A stretch of DNA of 64,000 bases from Bin25 sp026709415 (GTDB taxonomy: Bacteria; Bacteroidota; Bacteroidia; Flavobacteriales; Flavobacteriaceae), in assembly GCA_965200045.1 (NCBI GenBank), contig OZ241330.1, forward strand, positions 1,922,001-1,986,000, in the 5' to 3' direction. A program made the position numbers and the translations under genes. This document shows, in pieces, positions 35,990 through 45,221 of the stretch (the first letter of the stretch is position 1; the number at the start of each line of letters is the position of its first letter). The notes beneath the pieces were generated by a model. It was not told the origin of the DNA, made no database searches, and saw nothing but the letters and a program-made list of their open reading frames with translations.

Positions 35990-37495
35990 ATGTTCATATC
36001 AAATCTCTTTGTAGTTCTCTTGTCAATAGTTGTTTTATCTTGTCAACAAAACAATAAACCAATCTTAAAAACACCAGTTCCCGAAAGTGAAAAAACTTGG
36101 GAATATTTAAAATCAATCCCAGTTCCAACGTGGTTTGAGGATGCCAAGTTTGGAATCTTTTTACACTGGGGGCCATATTCAGTTCCAGGTTGGAGTGATG
36201 GATACTATTATTCGGAATGGTATTCAACTGCTATGTATATCGATCCAGATTTCATTGAATATCACAAAAACAATTATGGATCACCTCCAGAGTTTGGATA
36301 TAAAGATTTTGTACCCTTATTTGAAGCTAAAGATTATAATGCCGATGAATGGGCATCTATTTTGAAATCATCAGGAGCTAAATACGTGATCCCTACTGCA
36401 GAACACCATGATGGATTTGCCATGTGGGATACTGATTTAACTCCTTGGAATTCAGTTGATAAAGGTCCAAAACTCGACTATATAGGAACTCTAGGAGAAG
36501 CTATTCGAAAAGTCGGTTTACATTATGGCATTTCTTATCATCGAGAAAGACATTGGGGATTTTACACTAATAGTTTAAACACTTACATTGAAGATCCTCA
36601 GCCTTATCCTGCTATTGTCAAAGAAATTGAAGAAAATCCTGAAGCAGAACTTTTATATGGTCCATTTAAACTAGAAGAAGCTTTTATGGAAGACTATAAA
36701 AATCGTTTTTTAGAAATCTGTAGTCAATATGAACCTGATTTTATGTGGATTGATGATGCTCCTTCAAACAGTAGATTTCCAAATGAACCGGCTGTTTCTA
36801 AATTCATCAACACCTACCATAGAGAAATGATTGCAGAGTATATTCATATGGGCAAAAGTTGGGGAAAAGAAGTTTATTGGAATAATAAGCGTTGGCAACG
36901 TTCCAATTACCCTCAAGGAGCTGGAGTTGATGAAAAGGATTATTTGCGGATGAATGACATTCCTTCAATTAAATGGCAGTCAAGTGGGGGAATGGCTCAT
37001 TCTTACGGATTTGATCGAACTGAGGATAATTTGGGCAGGTACAAAACTTCTGAAAAGCTCATTGAAACACTCATTGATGTGGTCAGCAAGAATGGAAATT
37101 TTTTACTAGCGGTTGGTCCCACACCTGAAGGAACTTTTACAGAGGTCCAAAAAAACAGATTAGAAAGTATTGGCCAATGGCTCCAAACCAATGGTGAAGC
37201 TATTTATGAGACACGCCCTTGGACTCAATTTGGATATGGTGATGTAAGATTCACTGTCAAAGAGAATGATCTTTATGTGCTTTTTTTGAATAAACCTAAC
37301 TCTGGGTTTAAGGTTGAAGGTTTACAACCTAAAGATGGCTCTAAAATTACTTTTCTCGGTAGTCATAAATTGGTCGATTGGAAAATAGAAAATGGAAGTT
37401 TATTTTTATCTCCAGAGTTGCCAAATCTTTCACAAGACGAATCTATACTAAATGCTGCTTATGTCTTTCGGATTGAAGATTATCTGACTGAATAA
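35990..37495 (+). CDS. Alpha-L-fucosidase lipoprotein, GH29 (second copy)
   Basis: A 501-residue GH29 fucosidase with a lipoprotein signal (MFISNLFVVLLSIVVLSC, lipid Cys at residue 18). Barrel motifs: FGIFLHWGPYSVPGW, YVIPTAEHHDGFAMWDT, GISYHRERHWGF and the nucleophile region PDFMWIDDAPSN. The end of the barrel, GNFLLAVGPTPEGTF, is highly conserved. It differs clearly from the fucosidase at 13.2-14.9 kb (different subfamily features and length), so the two are not a recent duplication. It sits as a metabolic gene inside the defence island. Confidence 0.92.
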   Translation: MFISNLFVVLLSIVVLSCQQNNKPILKTPVPESEKTWEYLKSIPVPTWFEDAKFGIFLHWGPYSVPGWSDGYYYSEWYSTAMYIDPDFIEYHKNNYGSPPEFGYKDFVPLFEAKDYNADEWASILKSSGAKYVIPTAEHHDGFAMWDTDLTPWNSVDKGPKLDYIGTLGEAIRKVGLHYGISYHRERHWGFYTNSLNTYIEDPQPYPAIVKEIEENPEAELLYGPFKLEEAFMEDYKNRFLEICSQYEPDFMWIDDAPSNSRFPNEPAVSKFINTYHREMIAEYIHMGKSWGKEVYWNNKRWQRSNYPQGAGVDEKDYLRMNDIPSIKWQSSGGMAHSYGFDRTEDNLGRYKTSEKLIETLIDVVSKNGNFLLAVGPTPEGTFTEVQKNRLESIGQWLQTNGEAIYETRPWTQFGYGDVRFTVKENDLYVLFLNKPNSGFKVEGLQPKDGSKITFLGSHKLVDWKIENGSLFLSPELPNLSQDESILNAAYVFRIEDYLTE

Positions 37496-37496
37496 A

Positions 37497-37536
37497 CTCG
37501 ATTTTAAACTATCTCATTAAAATTACCGAAATCGAG
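37497..37536. terminator. Inverted repeat after the second fucosidase gene
   Basis: CTCGATTT (37497-37504) pairs with AAATCGAG (37529-37536) over 8 bp with a 24-base loop, directly after the stop codon. No U-tract follows. Possibly a terminator. Confidence 0.35.
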
Positions 37537-37669
37537 AGGGGACTCTGTAGAATTAAAGTGTCCTATCTTCTCTTGATTCAACGATTAGTTTTGAACGATA
37601 ATATACATTATGTTAAATAGGATAATTTTTATTCAAAAATTGATGACCTTGTTAATTATATTCTCCTTA

Positions 37670-38167
37670 TTAAAGAATAAACCTCACATTTAGATCTGTC
37701 AGCATCTGATACAAATCAATACAAGGCACATCAAACAATTGACAAACCTCTGGAATTTGTATTTTATGCTTTGGTTTGTTCACTTCAAGCGTAACTAAAA
37801 TATATCTATGAACTTGAGCATAAGCCACTAACCAAGAATCAGCTCCTTTCGTGAATTCGTTGATTTCTTTTGATTTCCAAGAGTTACCTAATACTCTGAT
37901 TATTCTCCTAAATATATTTTGAACATCCTCTTGATCAATAGATTTGAAAAATTGCTTAGGTAGACTATTTTTTACCCAAACAACCAAGTTTTCCGTCTTT
38001 TTTCCTTTCATTATCTCCTTCCGAACTTGATTGATACTGTCAATTCTATTTTGGTTATGAAACTGAATCAATGCTTCCCAAAATCCAGGACATATACTAA
38101 ACGAATAGCAAGTATTTTTTGCTGTAATAAACACATTCGTATCCAATAGATACTTTGTCTCTCTCAT
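37670..38167 (-). CDS. DUF4411 PIN-like toxin
   Basis: A 165-residue PIN-fold protein of the DUF4411 family. The first acidic residue is in KYLLDTNVFITAKNTCYSF, the family-specific CPGFWEALIQFHNQNRIDSI follows, and the later acidic GADSWLVAYAQ and ILVTLEV strands complete the PIN core. These proteins are predicted ribonuclease toxins paired with ImmA/IrrE-type antitoxins that also carry an HTH. Its start overlaps the end of the upstream partner by four bases (38164-38167). Confidence 0.88.
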   Translation of the reverse strand: MRETKYLLDTNVFITAKNTCYSFSICPGFWEALIQFHNQNRIDSINQVRKEIMKGKKTENLVVWVKNSLPKQFFKSIDQEDVQNIFRRIIRVLGNSWKSKEINEFTKGADSWLVAYAQVHRYILVTLEVNKPKHKIQIPEVCQLFDVPCIDLYQMLTDLNVRFIL

Positions 38168-39220
38168 TCAGGAAGAAATACACCGCTTTTTTTTGCGAAC
38201 TCTTGGAAAGTTCCCCCATAAAGGCCCAGTAGATCATAGGCTTCTTTAAAATCTGTCCGTCCTTGGACTGCAGAACTAAGAACGTTTAAAGCAAATAATT
38301 TTCCAGTTCTGGAATTCTGACTATTGTAAAAGTCCCCTCCCCCTCCTTTATTTTTCAACTCCTTATCAAGGTATTGATTATAAAGTTTGAAAAAGTAATC
38401 TCTATTGATGAATTTTAAATCCAATAATCGCCTATGAATAACAATCGGACTCACTTTAAAGTTTCTTGCTAAGTATTCAAATCGATTCGTTTGGTTTTTA
38501 AGGCCATTCCATTGAATCAATAATTCCTCTTTTGGGACAAGAAATTCGGCAGCAACTTGATTACACCAAATCTCTACATCAATATCATTTGGATATAAAT
38601 TTTCAAGATTAGAAATACCTTCTTTTCCTAACCAAATATGTGCTAGTTCGTGAGCTAGTGTAAACATTTGAGCAGATTTTGAATCAGATCCGTTCACGAG
38701 TATTAATGGCGCATAATTATTCACTAGAGCAAACCCTCTAAACTCATTAACATCTAAAGTGCGTCTTGTATTATTTCCTACGACTCCATTGATTACTACC
38801 ATAATCCCTAAATCTTCCATTTTATCTCGAAATAGTCCGATAGAGCCCTGCCAAGTTTTGACCTTATGAGACCACCCCTTCTCTAATCCTAACCTTTTAC
38901 GAATTCCAATAGCAATTTCTTTTGGTTTGTCATTCAAACTAGCACATCCAACAAAATTTAAAGGAATTGAATCCTGTTCAATTAAATGCTCTTCAAGCCA
39001 TTCTTGTCGTCTTGACATATAATTAATCGTATCAAGTAAATTTCGTGATAGTTTATTTTTTTTCTGAGAAATTGTTCTAAAGTCTGCAATGGGATTATTA
39101 TTTTCTTCTGGAGGTTCAGAATAGAAAAAATATCCAAACGGAGTATATGTGTCGTTCGCAAATTTCTCAAGTTGCTTGAAGGTAGGTTTTTTCTCTTGCC
39201 TGATCCATGATTTAAGATTA
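38164..39220 (-). pseudogene. XRE/ImmA-IrrE antitoxin, N-terminus removed by an IS
   Basis: The protein carries the ImmA/IrrE zinc-peptidase motif MFTLAHELAHIWLG and the family region IPDFRT-like NNPIADFRTISQKK. The reading frame extends upstream of the ATG at 39018 to the very edge of the IS1595-like element at 39220, with the recognisable linker KPTFKQLEKFANDTYTPFGY (39130-39190). The preceding HTH (about the first 35-40 residues) is missing, and no match was found beyond the element at 40501. A shorter product from ATG 39018 (284 residues) is possible but would lack DNA binding. Confidence 0.75.
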
Positions 39221-39233
39221 GGGACTTATACGG

Positions 39234-39395
39234 TTACCTTGAATTAGTGCTTTCTCTTTTCGGATTGGAGGGGATGTTTGCTTTTTTGAATACTTCTCTC
39301 ATCACACGATCGACCCTTAGATGTAACTCTAAAGGAATCTTTTCGTAATTTGGTAATTCCTCAAAAGGTCTTTTTTTGTTCGGTTGTTTTGCCAT
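39234..39395 (-). CDS. Small IS1595-associated passenger protein
   Basis: A 53-residue basic protein (MAKQPNKKRPFEELPNYEKI and onward) whose stop codon lies within the left terminal repeat. It is related to the 57-residue frame at 43307-43480, which sits at the same place in the other IS1595-like unit: shared pattern P-x-x-I-P-x-E-x-H-L-x-V-(D/E)-x-(V/F). No known domain. Conservation of position and pattern argues that it is a real gene of these elements. Confidence 0.55.
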   Translation of the reverse strand: MAKQPNKKRPFEELPNYEKIPLELHLRVDRVMREVFKKANIPSNPKRESTNSR

Positions 39396-39512
39396 GATTC
39401 TATTTTAATGACCAAATTATAAAAGTTTGGTGTTACCCTTTTCTGTTTTTTTTTATTTTAAAATCAATCATAAGATGCTATTCCATGATTAATACATAAA
39501 ATTTTAGTTACT

Positions 39513-40442
39513 TTAATCCTTATACTCCCCTGAAATTAAAGATTGATACGTCCATCGATGATTGGTTGTCTTCTTCATCAACATCACCATGCGATCCATC
39601 ATATCCATGCTTTTCTTGTTGTGTTTCCAAGCCAATTCTTGAATATAACGATGTAAGTGCTTCTTGGACATCCAATGGTGCGTGCCTTTGTCAGCTCGCT
39701 TCACTCTTGCCCAAAAACTTTCAATGCTATTGGTGTGGACATCCCCATCGACATATTTTCGTTGGCTATGACAAACCCATTCATGTTCTCGATTTCATCC
39801 ATGATAACATCGGGCTTCATCGGTATAAACGACCGCATCCGATGTCGTATGCTCATGGATCAACTCGTGAAGCGTTTCTTTGTCCGTATGTTCCACCACT
39901 TTGGCGATCACTTGATTCGTTTCTCTATTTAAAGCACCGACGACGGGGAATTTACCCGCACTTCCACGCCCTAAATGATACAGTATCATGCGTTTTTATT
40001 TCGACATATTAGCCCTTTGACCACCCAGATAAGCCTCATCGACTTCCACCGTCCCATCAAATTTTTGTAAATCTAACGGACACATAGCTCGGATACGATG
40101 CAATAGATGCCAAGTCGTCCCTTGTCGGATAGTTAAATACTTCGACAATAAAACAGATGTCAAACCTTTGGGATTGTTTAAATAAAGATAAATACTGATC
40201 CCCCATACTTTCAACGGCAACCTTGATCTTTCCATTTGGGTTCCGGTTCGGACGCTGAAATATTTTTGACCATCTCGACACCAATAATCCATTGGTTTTC
40301 CGTTTTTGACTTCATTGATGTGAACCCCACCACAATAGGGACACTTCACTTTTCCATCCCATCGATTTTTTTCAAACCATGCTTTCGCTTTCTCTTCAGT
40401 TGAAAAGGTTTCTTGCATTTCAAATAAGGATAGATATTTCAT
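39513..40442 (-). pseudogene. IS1595-family transposase with two nonsense codons
   Basis: One continuous frame of 310 codons encodes the transposase: the zinc ribbon VKCPYCGGVHINEVKNGKP and WCRDGQKYFSVRTGTQMERS, the catalytic VEVDEAYLGG, then VVYTDEARCYHG and GDVHTNSIESFWARVKRADK. Two in-frame stops break it: TAA at 39996-39998 and TGA at 39795-39797. The rest of the frame is intact, so inactivation looks recent. Confidence 0.85.
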
Positions 40443-40540
40443 TCTAAATGTATTAACTTAGAACAAAGATTAGTTAATTCAAGTTAACCGTATAAGTCCC
40501 TAATTTTAATATGATTGAAAGGGGGAAAGTAATCAAAGGA

Positions 40541-42220
40541 TTATATATTTCCAGTCGTATGATACAATAACTCAGCATCATGTTTTAAATCGTATTTTCT
40601 AGTTTTCAAGAAACTTTCATGATGAATTTGATTTACATCAATCATTAGACCCCTTTTTTTCACTTCTTTTCTTAACCCTATTAGATTTAATGTGTTTGAT
40701 TTGATTCCGTTACAAGATTTACAAAGCAATATACGATTATAAATAAAGTTAGATCCTCCTGTTGAGCGTGGTTCATCATGATCTAATTCTAATTGCCTTT
40801 TCCCTATTCGAATTCTAGTTTCATTATCATTTATTTGCCCTAATAAAGGAACAAACCCACAACCTTGACAAACGAATCCATCTGTTTTAATTAAATAATC
40901 TTTTCTCTCATTATTTGATCTGAATATATCTTTTAGAGGATCATTTTTTAAAACTTTATTCGGTTTTAAATAGGGCGAACCAACTTCTTTTTCATCGGTT
41001 CTCAATGGTTCTTTTGTTTCATATATCGGTTTTGTGAAAGAATTAAATTTCACTTCATCAACCATTCTTTGATAAACAATCTTATGGGCTTTTTCCCAAA
41101 TATCAATACCTACCCATTGTCTCCCTAATCTTTCAGCGGCGACGCATGTGGTTGCACAGCCGGCAAATGGATCCAGAACGATAGCACCTTCTTTCGAAGA
41201 AGATATTATCATTCTTTCATAAAGTTCCAAAGGTTTTTGTGTAGGATAGCCATGATATTCATTTCCTATTGTTACATTAGGTATATCTGTCCATAAATTG
41301 CCTACCGGTTTTCCTTTATAATCGGATTCAAAACTTTTACGTAAAGGACGCTTTCCTTCTCTCCAAATTATTTCACCATTTCTATCCATTTGTTTCAATC
41401 TTTTCTTTTTAACCCTCCAGCCAGAGGGATGTGGATTTGTCACGCCGTTGTATGTATAACAAAGATTAGGTCTTTCTCCCAAACTAGGTTCTCGAAAAAT
41501 TGGAACATCGGTGTTATACCGTCTTCCGGATTGATCTTCACATGGGAATTTGTCTGTCAATTCTTTATCTGTCAAAGGAATATAAAAACCATTATGAATA
41601 GCCGATTCCACATTCTTTGAATAATATAAAATATGATCTACATCATTCCCAAATCTTTTTGAAGGATGTTGGCTACCTTTAGCTCTACCAGATGCTCTCT
41701 GCCAAATAATATCATTTTTGAAATTTTTTTTACCAAAAATAGCATCCAAAATTAATTTTAAATAGTGTGAAGCGGAATAATCGCAATGTAGATATATTGA
41801 TCCCGTTGGTTTTAAAACCCTGTGCATTTCAAGTAATCTGACTGCCATAAAACATAAAAAAGCTCCCATATCAGAACCGACTACATTTCTACCTTTTAAA
41901 ATGTTTTTTTTGATTTTTTTTATATGTACTTGATTGGTAGCGTCAATAACTTCCCAAATATCGGGATTATCATCTTCAATTTGATCGAGCCATTCTTTTT
42001 CAACGTCTTCATTCCATCGCCACCGATCAGAAAATTTTCCACCCCCTTTGCCTAATTTATCAGGAGTAGCTTGAAAATCTCTTCCTTTATTGAATGGTGG
42101 GTCTGTAGCAATTAAATCCACACTTTCAGAATTCATTGCTCTTAGAAATTTTAAATTATCACCATGAAATAATGTGCGATTTTTCCAATTTTCAGGGGGG
42201 GTATTTTGTAAACTACTCAT
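40541..42220 (-). CDS. DNA methyltransferase fused to an HNH nuclease domain
   Basis: A 559-residue protein. Residues ~15-375 form a beta-class amino-methyltransferase: the catalytic motif LIATDPPFNKGRDF comes first and the SAM motif VLDPFAGCATTCVAAERLG follows. A C-terminal HNH domain (about residues 435-525) has CQGCG, the ELDHDEPRSTGGSNF core, and LLCKSCNG. Fusion of methylation and cleavage in one chain suggests a self-contained RM enzyme. Codons 7-9 contain a C7 run (minus strand), in frame here. It lies between two IS1595-like transposases with no specificity or restriction gene beside it. Confidence 0.88.
   Translation of the reverse strand: MSSLQNTPPENWKNRTLFHGDNLKFLRAMNSESVDLIATDPPFNKGRDFQATPDKLGKGGGKFSDRWRWNEDVEKEWLDQIEDDNPDIWEVIDATNQVHIKKIKKNILKGRNVVGSDMGAFLCFMAVRLLEMHRVLKPTGSIYLHCDYSASHYLKLILDAIFGKKNFKNDIIWQRASGRAKGSQHPSKRFGNDVDHILYYSKNVESAIHNGFYIPLTDKELTDKFPCEDQSGRRYNTDVPIFREPSLGERPNLCYTYNGVTNPHPSGWRVKKKRLKQMDRNGEIIWREGKRPLRKSFESDYKGKPVGNLWTDIPNVTIGNEYHGYPTQKPLELYERMIISSSKEGAIVLDPFAGCATTCVAAERLGRQWVGIDIWEKAHKIVYQRMVDEVKFNSFTKPIYETKEPLRTDEKEVGSPYLKPNKVLKNDPLKDIFRSNNERKDYLIKTDGFVCQGCGFVPLLGQINDNETRIRIGKRQLELDHDEPRSTGGSNFIYNRILLCKSCNGIKSNTLNLIGLRKEVKKRGLMIDVNQIHHESFLKTRKYDLKHDAELLYHTTGNI
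42195..42201. repeat. G7/C7 homopolymer in the methyltransferase-HNH start region
   Basis: Seven G (plus strand) within codons 7-9 (Thr-Pro-Pro) of the methyltransferase-HNH gene. The gene is in frame with this length. The tract is shorter than those at 43652 and 62064 but occupies the same relative position. Confidence 0.75.
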
Positions 42221-42236
42221 TAACTGGCATTTATGA

Positions 42237-43163
42237 TTATTCTATGGTTTGATAATTCGGATTACTCTTTATCAACATTTGATAAGTTAATCGCTTTCCT
42301 TTAAACCCACGAGCCATTTCATTCATTTGCTCCATGGTATTCATACCACGACGATTGTGCCGTCCAACAAATTCTGTGATATAACGATCCAAATGCAAAG
42401 AAGATAGTTTGTGATAGGTTCCATAATATCCACGTTTCAATAAAGACCAAAACGATTCAATGCCGTTGGTGTGAACATCTCCATTCACCCACTCATTCAC
42501 AGAGTGCTTCACTTTTTGGTGCATATATTCCTTCACTAATTGGTTGTACGAAGATAAGTCATCGGTAAATATTTCACTATTTTTCTCAGTCGTTTCATTG
42601 ACAAAATTCGTTAATGTCTCTGTTTTAATGTTTTCCACTACTTGAGCTTGCACTTGATTGGTTTCCCGATTCTTAGCTCCTGCTACAATCGATTTACCAA
42701 CCGAACCCCTTCCTGCTTGGAGTTTTTTATCGGCGTGTTTGTTCTTTTCTTTTCCACCCATATAGGTTTCATCCACTTCGGTTGGTCCCCAAAATAAAGA
42801 TTGATTCACTTCCCATGTTTTTCTGATACGATGTGCCAAATGCCATGCAGCTTTCTGTGTGATGCCTAAATCACGATGTAATTTCATACTGGAAACCCCT
42901 TTGATGCCTGTATTTAAGATATAAACCGCTATCGCCCAGATACGATAACCCAATTTGGTATCCTGCATCACACTATTCACACGCACACTAAAACGCTTCC
43001 GACAATCTCGGCAATGATAAGGCATGGATGGATGTTTTGTGCCACTTAGAACATTCGTGGATCCACAATGAGGACACTTGGGTTGATCACCCCATCGTTG
43101 ATGAGCAAACCATTATTCTGCCGTCTCATCATTAGGAAATATTTTTAATATTTGAAACCATTA
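42237..43163 (-). pseudogene. IS1595-family transposase, second copy, 5' end broken
   Basis: The frame from 43025 to 42237 encodes 262 residues with the catalytic PTEVDETYMGGKEK, SSYNQLVKEYMHQKV and GDVHTNGIESFWSLLKRGYY. The N-terminal zinc ribbon lies upstream in the same frame (GDQPKCPHCGSTNVLSG), but TAA codons at 43113-43115 and 43161-43163 cut it off. No terminal repeat is found on either side close by; a GGGACTTATA-type end at 48817-48831, beyond the nested unit, may be its right end. Not functional without the ribbon. Confidence 0.8.
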
Positions 43164-43306
43164 AATCCTTTTTCGATGATATTTTCCTGGTGCGATTCCT
43201 TTTTTTTTGAGTTGTTTTTTGATTTTTCATTGTTTTTATTGGGAACTACATACTTATTTACACGGCGTTTCTTTTCGATAAAAAACCAACGCTGAAAAAT
43301 CAATGA

Positions 43307-43480
43307 TCAAATCGTTCTTCCTCTTTGAGGATCGACCGATGATTCTTTTTTAGAAAAATTGGGGAATTTCAATGCTTTCGCAAACTTTTCCACTTCCAAA
43401 TGAACTTCTTTAGGAATATCATTGGGTGGTAGTTTGGGTTTTTTGATTTTGATGGGCTTCGGTCGAAGCGATCGCTTCAT
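43307..43480 (-). CDS. Small IS1595-associated passenger protein (second member)
   Basis: A 57-residue basic protein, MKRSLRPKPIKIKKPKLPPN then DIPKEVHLEVEKFAKALKFP and a Ser/Arg-rich tail. It is placed just inside the left terminal repeat of the transposon, as is its relative at 39234-39395. The lysine/proline-rich N-terminus could bind nucleic acid. Function unknown. Confidence 0.55.
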   Translation of the reverse strand: MKRSLRPKPIKIKKPKLPPNDIPKEVHLEVEKFAKALKFPNFSKKESSVDPQRGRTI

Positions 43481-43558
43481 GGCTCTTGGATTGAGCTACG
43501 AAGTTAGAAAAGATTAATCAATTAATTAATTTCGCTTTATTCAAACACACTTGTAAAT

Positions 43559-45221
43559 ATGCCAACACTCCATTTCAAATGCAAAAATGATATATGGAAT
43601 CATCATCAATCAATTCCATATCATACACTTAAAACAGATATAAAAAAATCTGGGGGGGGGTGCCAATTCGGATAAAAACTTTCTTATAGAAGGAGACAAC
43701 CTTCTGGCTCTTAAAAGTCTTCTTCCACATTATCATAACAAAATAAAGTGCATTTATATTGATCCTGTATATAACACAGGTAATGAAAATTGGGTTTATA
43801 GTGATAATGCAAATAATCCCAGAATTAAAACTTGGTTAAAGAGGGCAATAAAAAAAGATGATTTAGATCGTCATGATGCGTGGTTGTGTATGATGACTCC
43901 CCGTCTTCAACTTTTGAAAGAACTCCTTACTGACGATGGAGTTATTTTTATTTCTATTGATGATAATGAGCAATCTCATTTAAAAATTTTATGTGATTCT
44001 ATATTTGAGCATGAAAATTTTATTGGACAATTTATATGGGAAACAAAGAGAGGGGCAAGAGGCAAGCCCCCTAAAAGTTTACTTACAACCAATCATGAAT
44101 ATATTTTATGTTATTCTAAAAATAAAGAATTGGTAAAATTTAAAGGAGTGGAAAGAGATGAAAAAGATTTCGACAATCCAGACAATGATCCAAGAGGTTT
44201 ATGGAGAGATGAAAGTATAACTGCGACTGGAAAGCAGAATAATTATTATGATATTGTCGATGAAAAAACAGGGCATATATTTACTGGGAATTGGGCATTT
44301 AGTAAAGAGTCAATTAAAAAAATGATAGAAGATAATTTAATTCTATTTCCTAATACTAATTCAGGAGTTCCAAGACAAAAAAAATTCATCAACAGTTATA
44401 CAAATGAAACAAAAGCCATTGTTACATCGGGTTGGTTTTCTAATGAAAATAAAAAAGATGATGTTGAAACATTGTTAGGGTGGCATTCTACAGAAAACGC
44501 AACTAAAAATTTAATTAGTTTATTTGAAGGAGAAAAGGTTTTCGATTTTCCAAAACCACTTGATTTAATTAAGTTTTTAATATCACAAACCACAGATAAA
44601 AATGATATTATTTTAGATTCTTTTGCGGGGTCAGGCACTACTGCTCAAGCTGTCATGGACTTAAATAAAGAAGGCGTAGAGATTGGAAATCGAAAGTTTA
44701 TACTAATTCAACTGGATGAAAAAATTCCTAAAGACCATGCTCTATACATGAAACCATATAATTTTAGATATGTTCATCAAATAACAAAGTCAAGGATTGA
44801 TAAAGTTATTAAAAAGTTCAAATATCAAGTGGGATACACTTATCAAACATTAGGACATCCGATTGACCCCAAAAACATCCTGAGTGGTGAAAACTTGCCC
44901 CCCTATCAAGATTTAGCAGAGTATGTTTTTTATCTCCGTACGGGCACACATCATCCTTCCCCAGAAAATATCAATGCAAATACCTATAAAGTAGGAGTCC
45001 ATCATAATGTATCTATTTATTTGTTTTATGAGCCTGATAATGAGAAGCTAAAAAAATTAGCAGTCACTCTTGATTGGATCAAACAAATCAATGAAACAGA
45101 TCAAAACCATAAAGTCATCTATACTCCAGAATTACATTTAGATGAAGATGATATAGAATTAAAAGATTTTAAAGTTGAATTTGTCAATATTCCTTATCAA
45201 TTATTTGAAAGCCGAAAATGA
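43559..45221 (+). CDS. mod: Type III RM methyltransferase Mod, out of frame at a poly-G tract
   Basis: From ATG 43559 the protein starts MPTLHFKCKNDIWNHHQSIP, as type III Mod proteins do, reaches a G9 tract (43652-43660) at codon 32 and then stops at TAA 43673. One base fewer (G8) would continue as SGGGANSDKNFLIEGDNLLA and through the complete 553-codon enzyme. The downstream frame has IYIDPVYNTGNENWVYSD (catalytic motif) and LDSFAGSGTTAQAVMDLN (SAM motif). The second Pro of the DPPY motif is Val here. Its stop overlaps the res start (ATGA). As sequenced it is predicted OFF; an internal start near 43884 would lose the catalytic motif. Confidence 0.85.
43652..43660. repeat. G9 phase-variation tract in mod
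   Basis: Nine consecutive G in the 5' coding region of the type III mod gene. G8 or G11 restores the full-length frame. Slipped-strand changes in such tracts are the known cause of phase-variable Mod expression in other bacteria. Confidence 0.85.

Larger units (their letters stand above)
39221..40500. mobile_element. IS1595-like element, 1280 bp, inactivated
   Basis: Terminal inverted repeats begin GGGACTTATACGGTTA at both ends (39221 inward and, inverted, ending at 40500) and match over about 26 bp with one difference. Flanking 8-mers TAAGATTA and TAATTTTA agree at six of eight positions, possibly a decayed target duplication. The element encodes a transposase (broken) and a small passenger frame, both on the minus strand. 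It truncates the ImmA/IrrE antitoxin gene. Confidence 0.85.

Noticed and set aside
43884..45221. Mod starting at 43884
   Set aside because: This start would drop the IYIDPVYNTG catalytic motif and the conserved N-terminus, both readable upstream in the same frame back to the poly-G tract.
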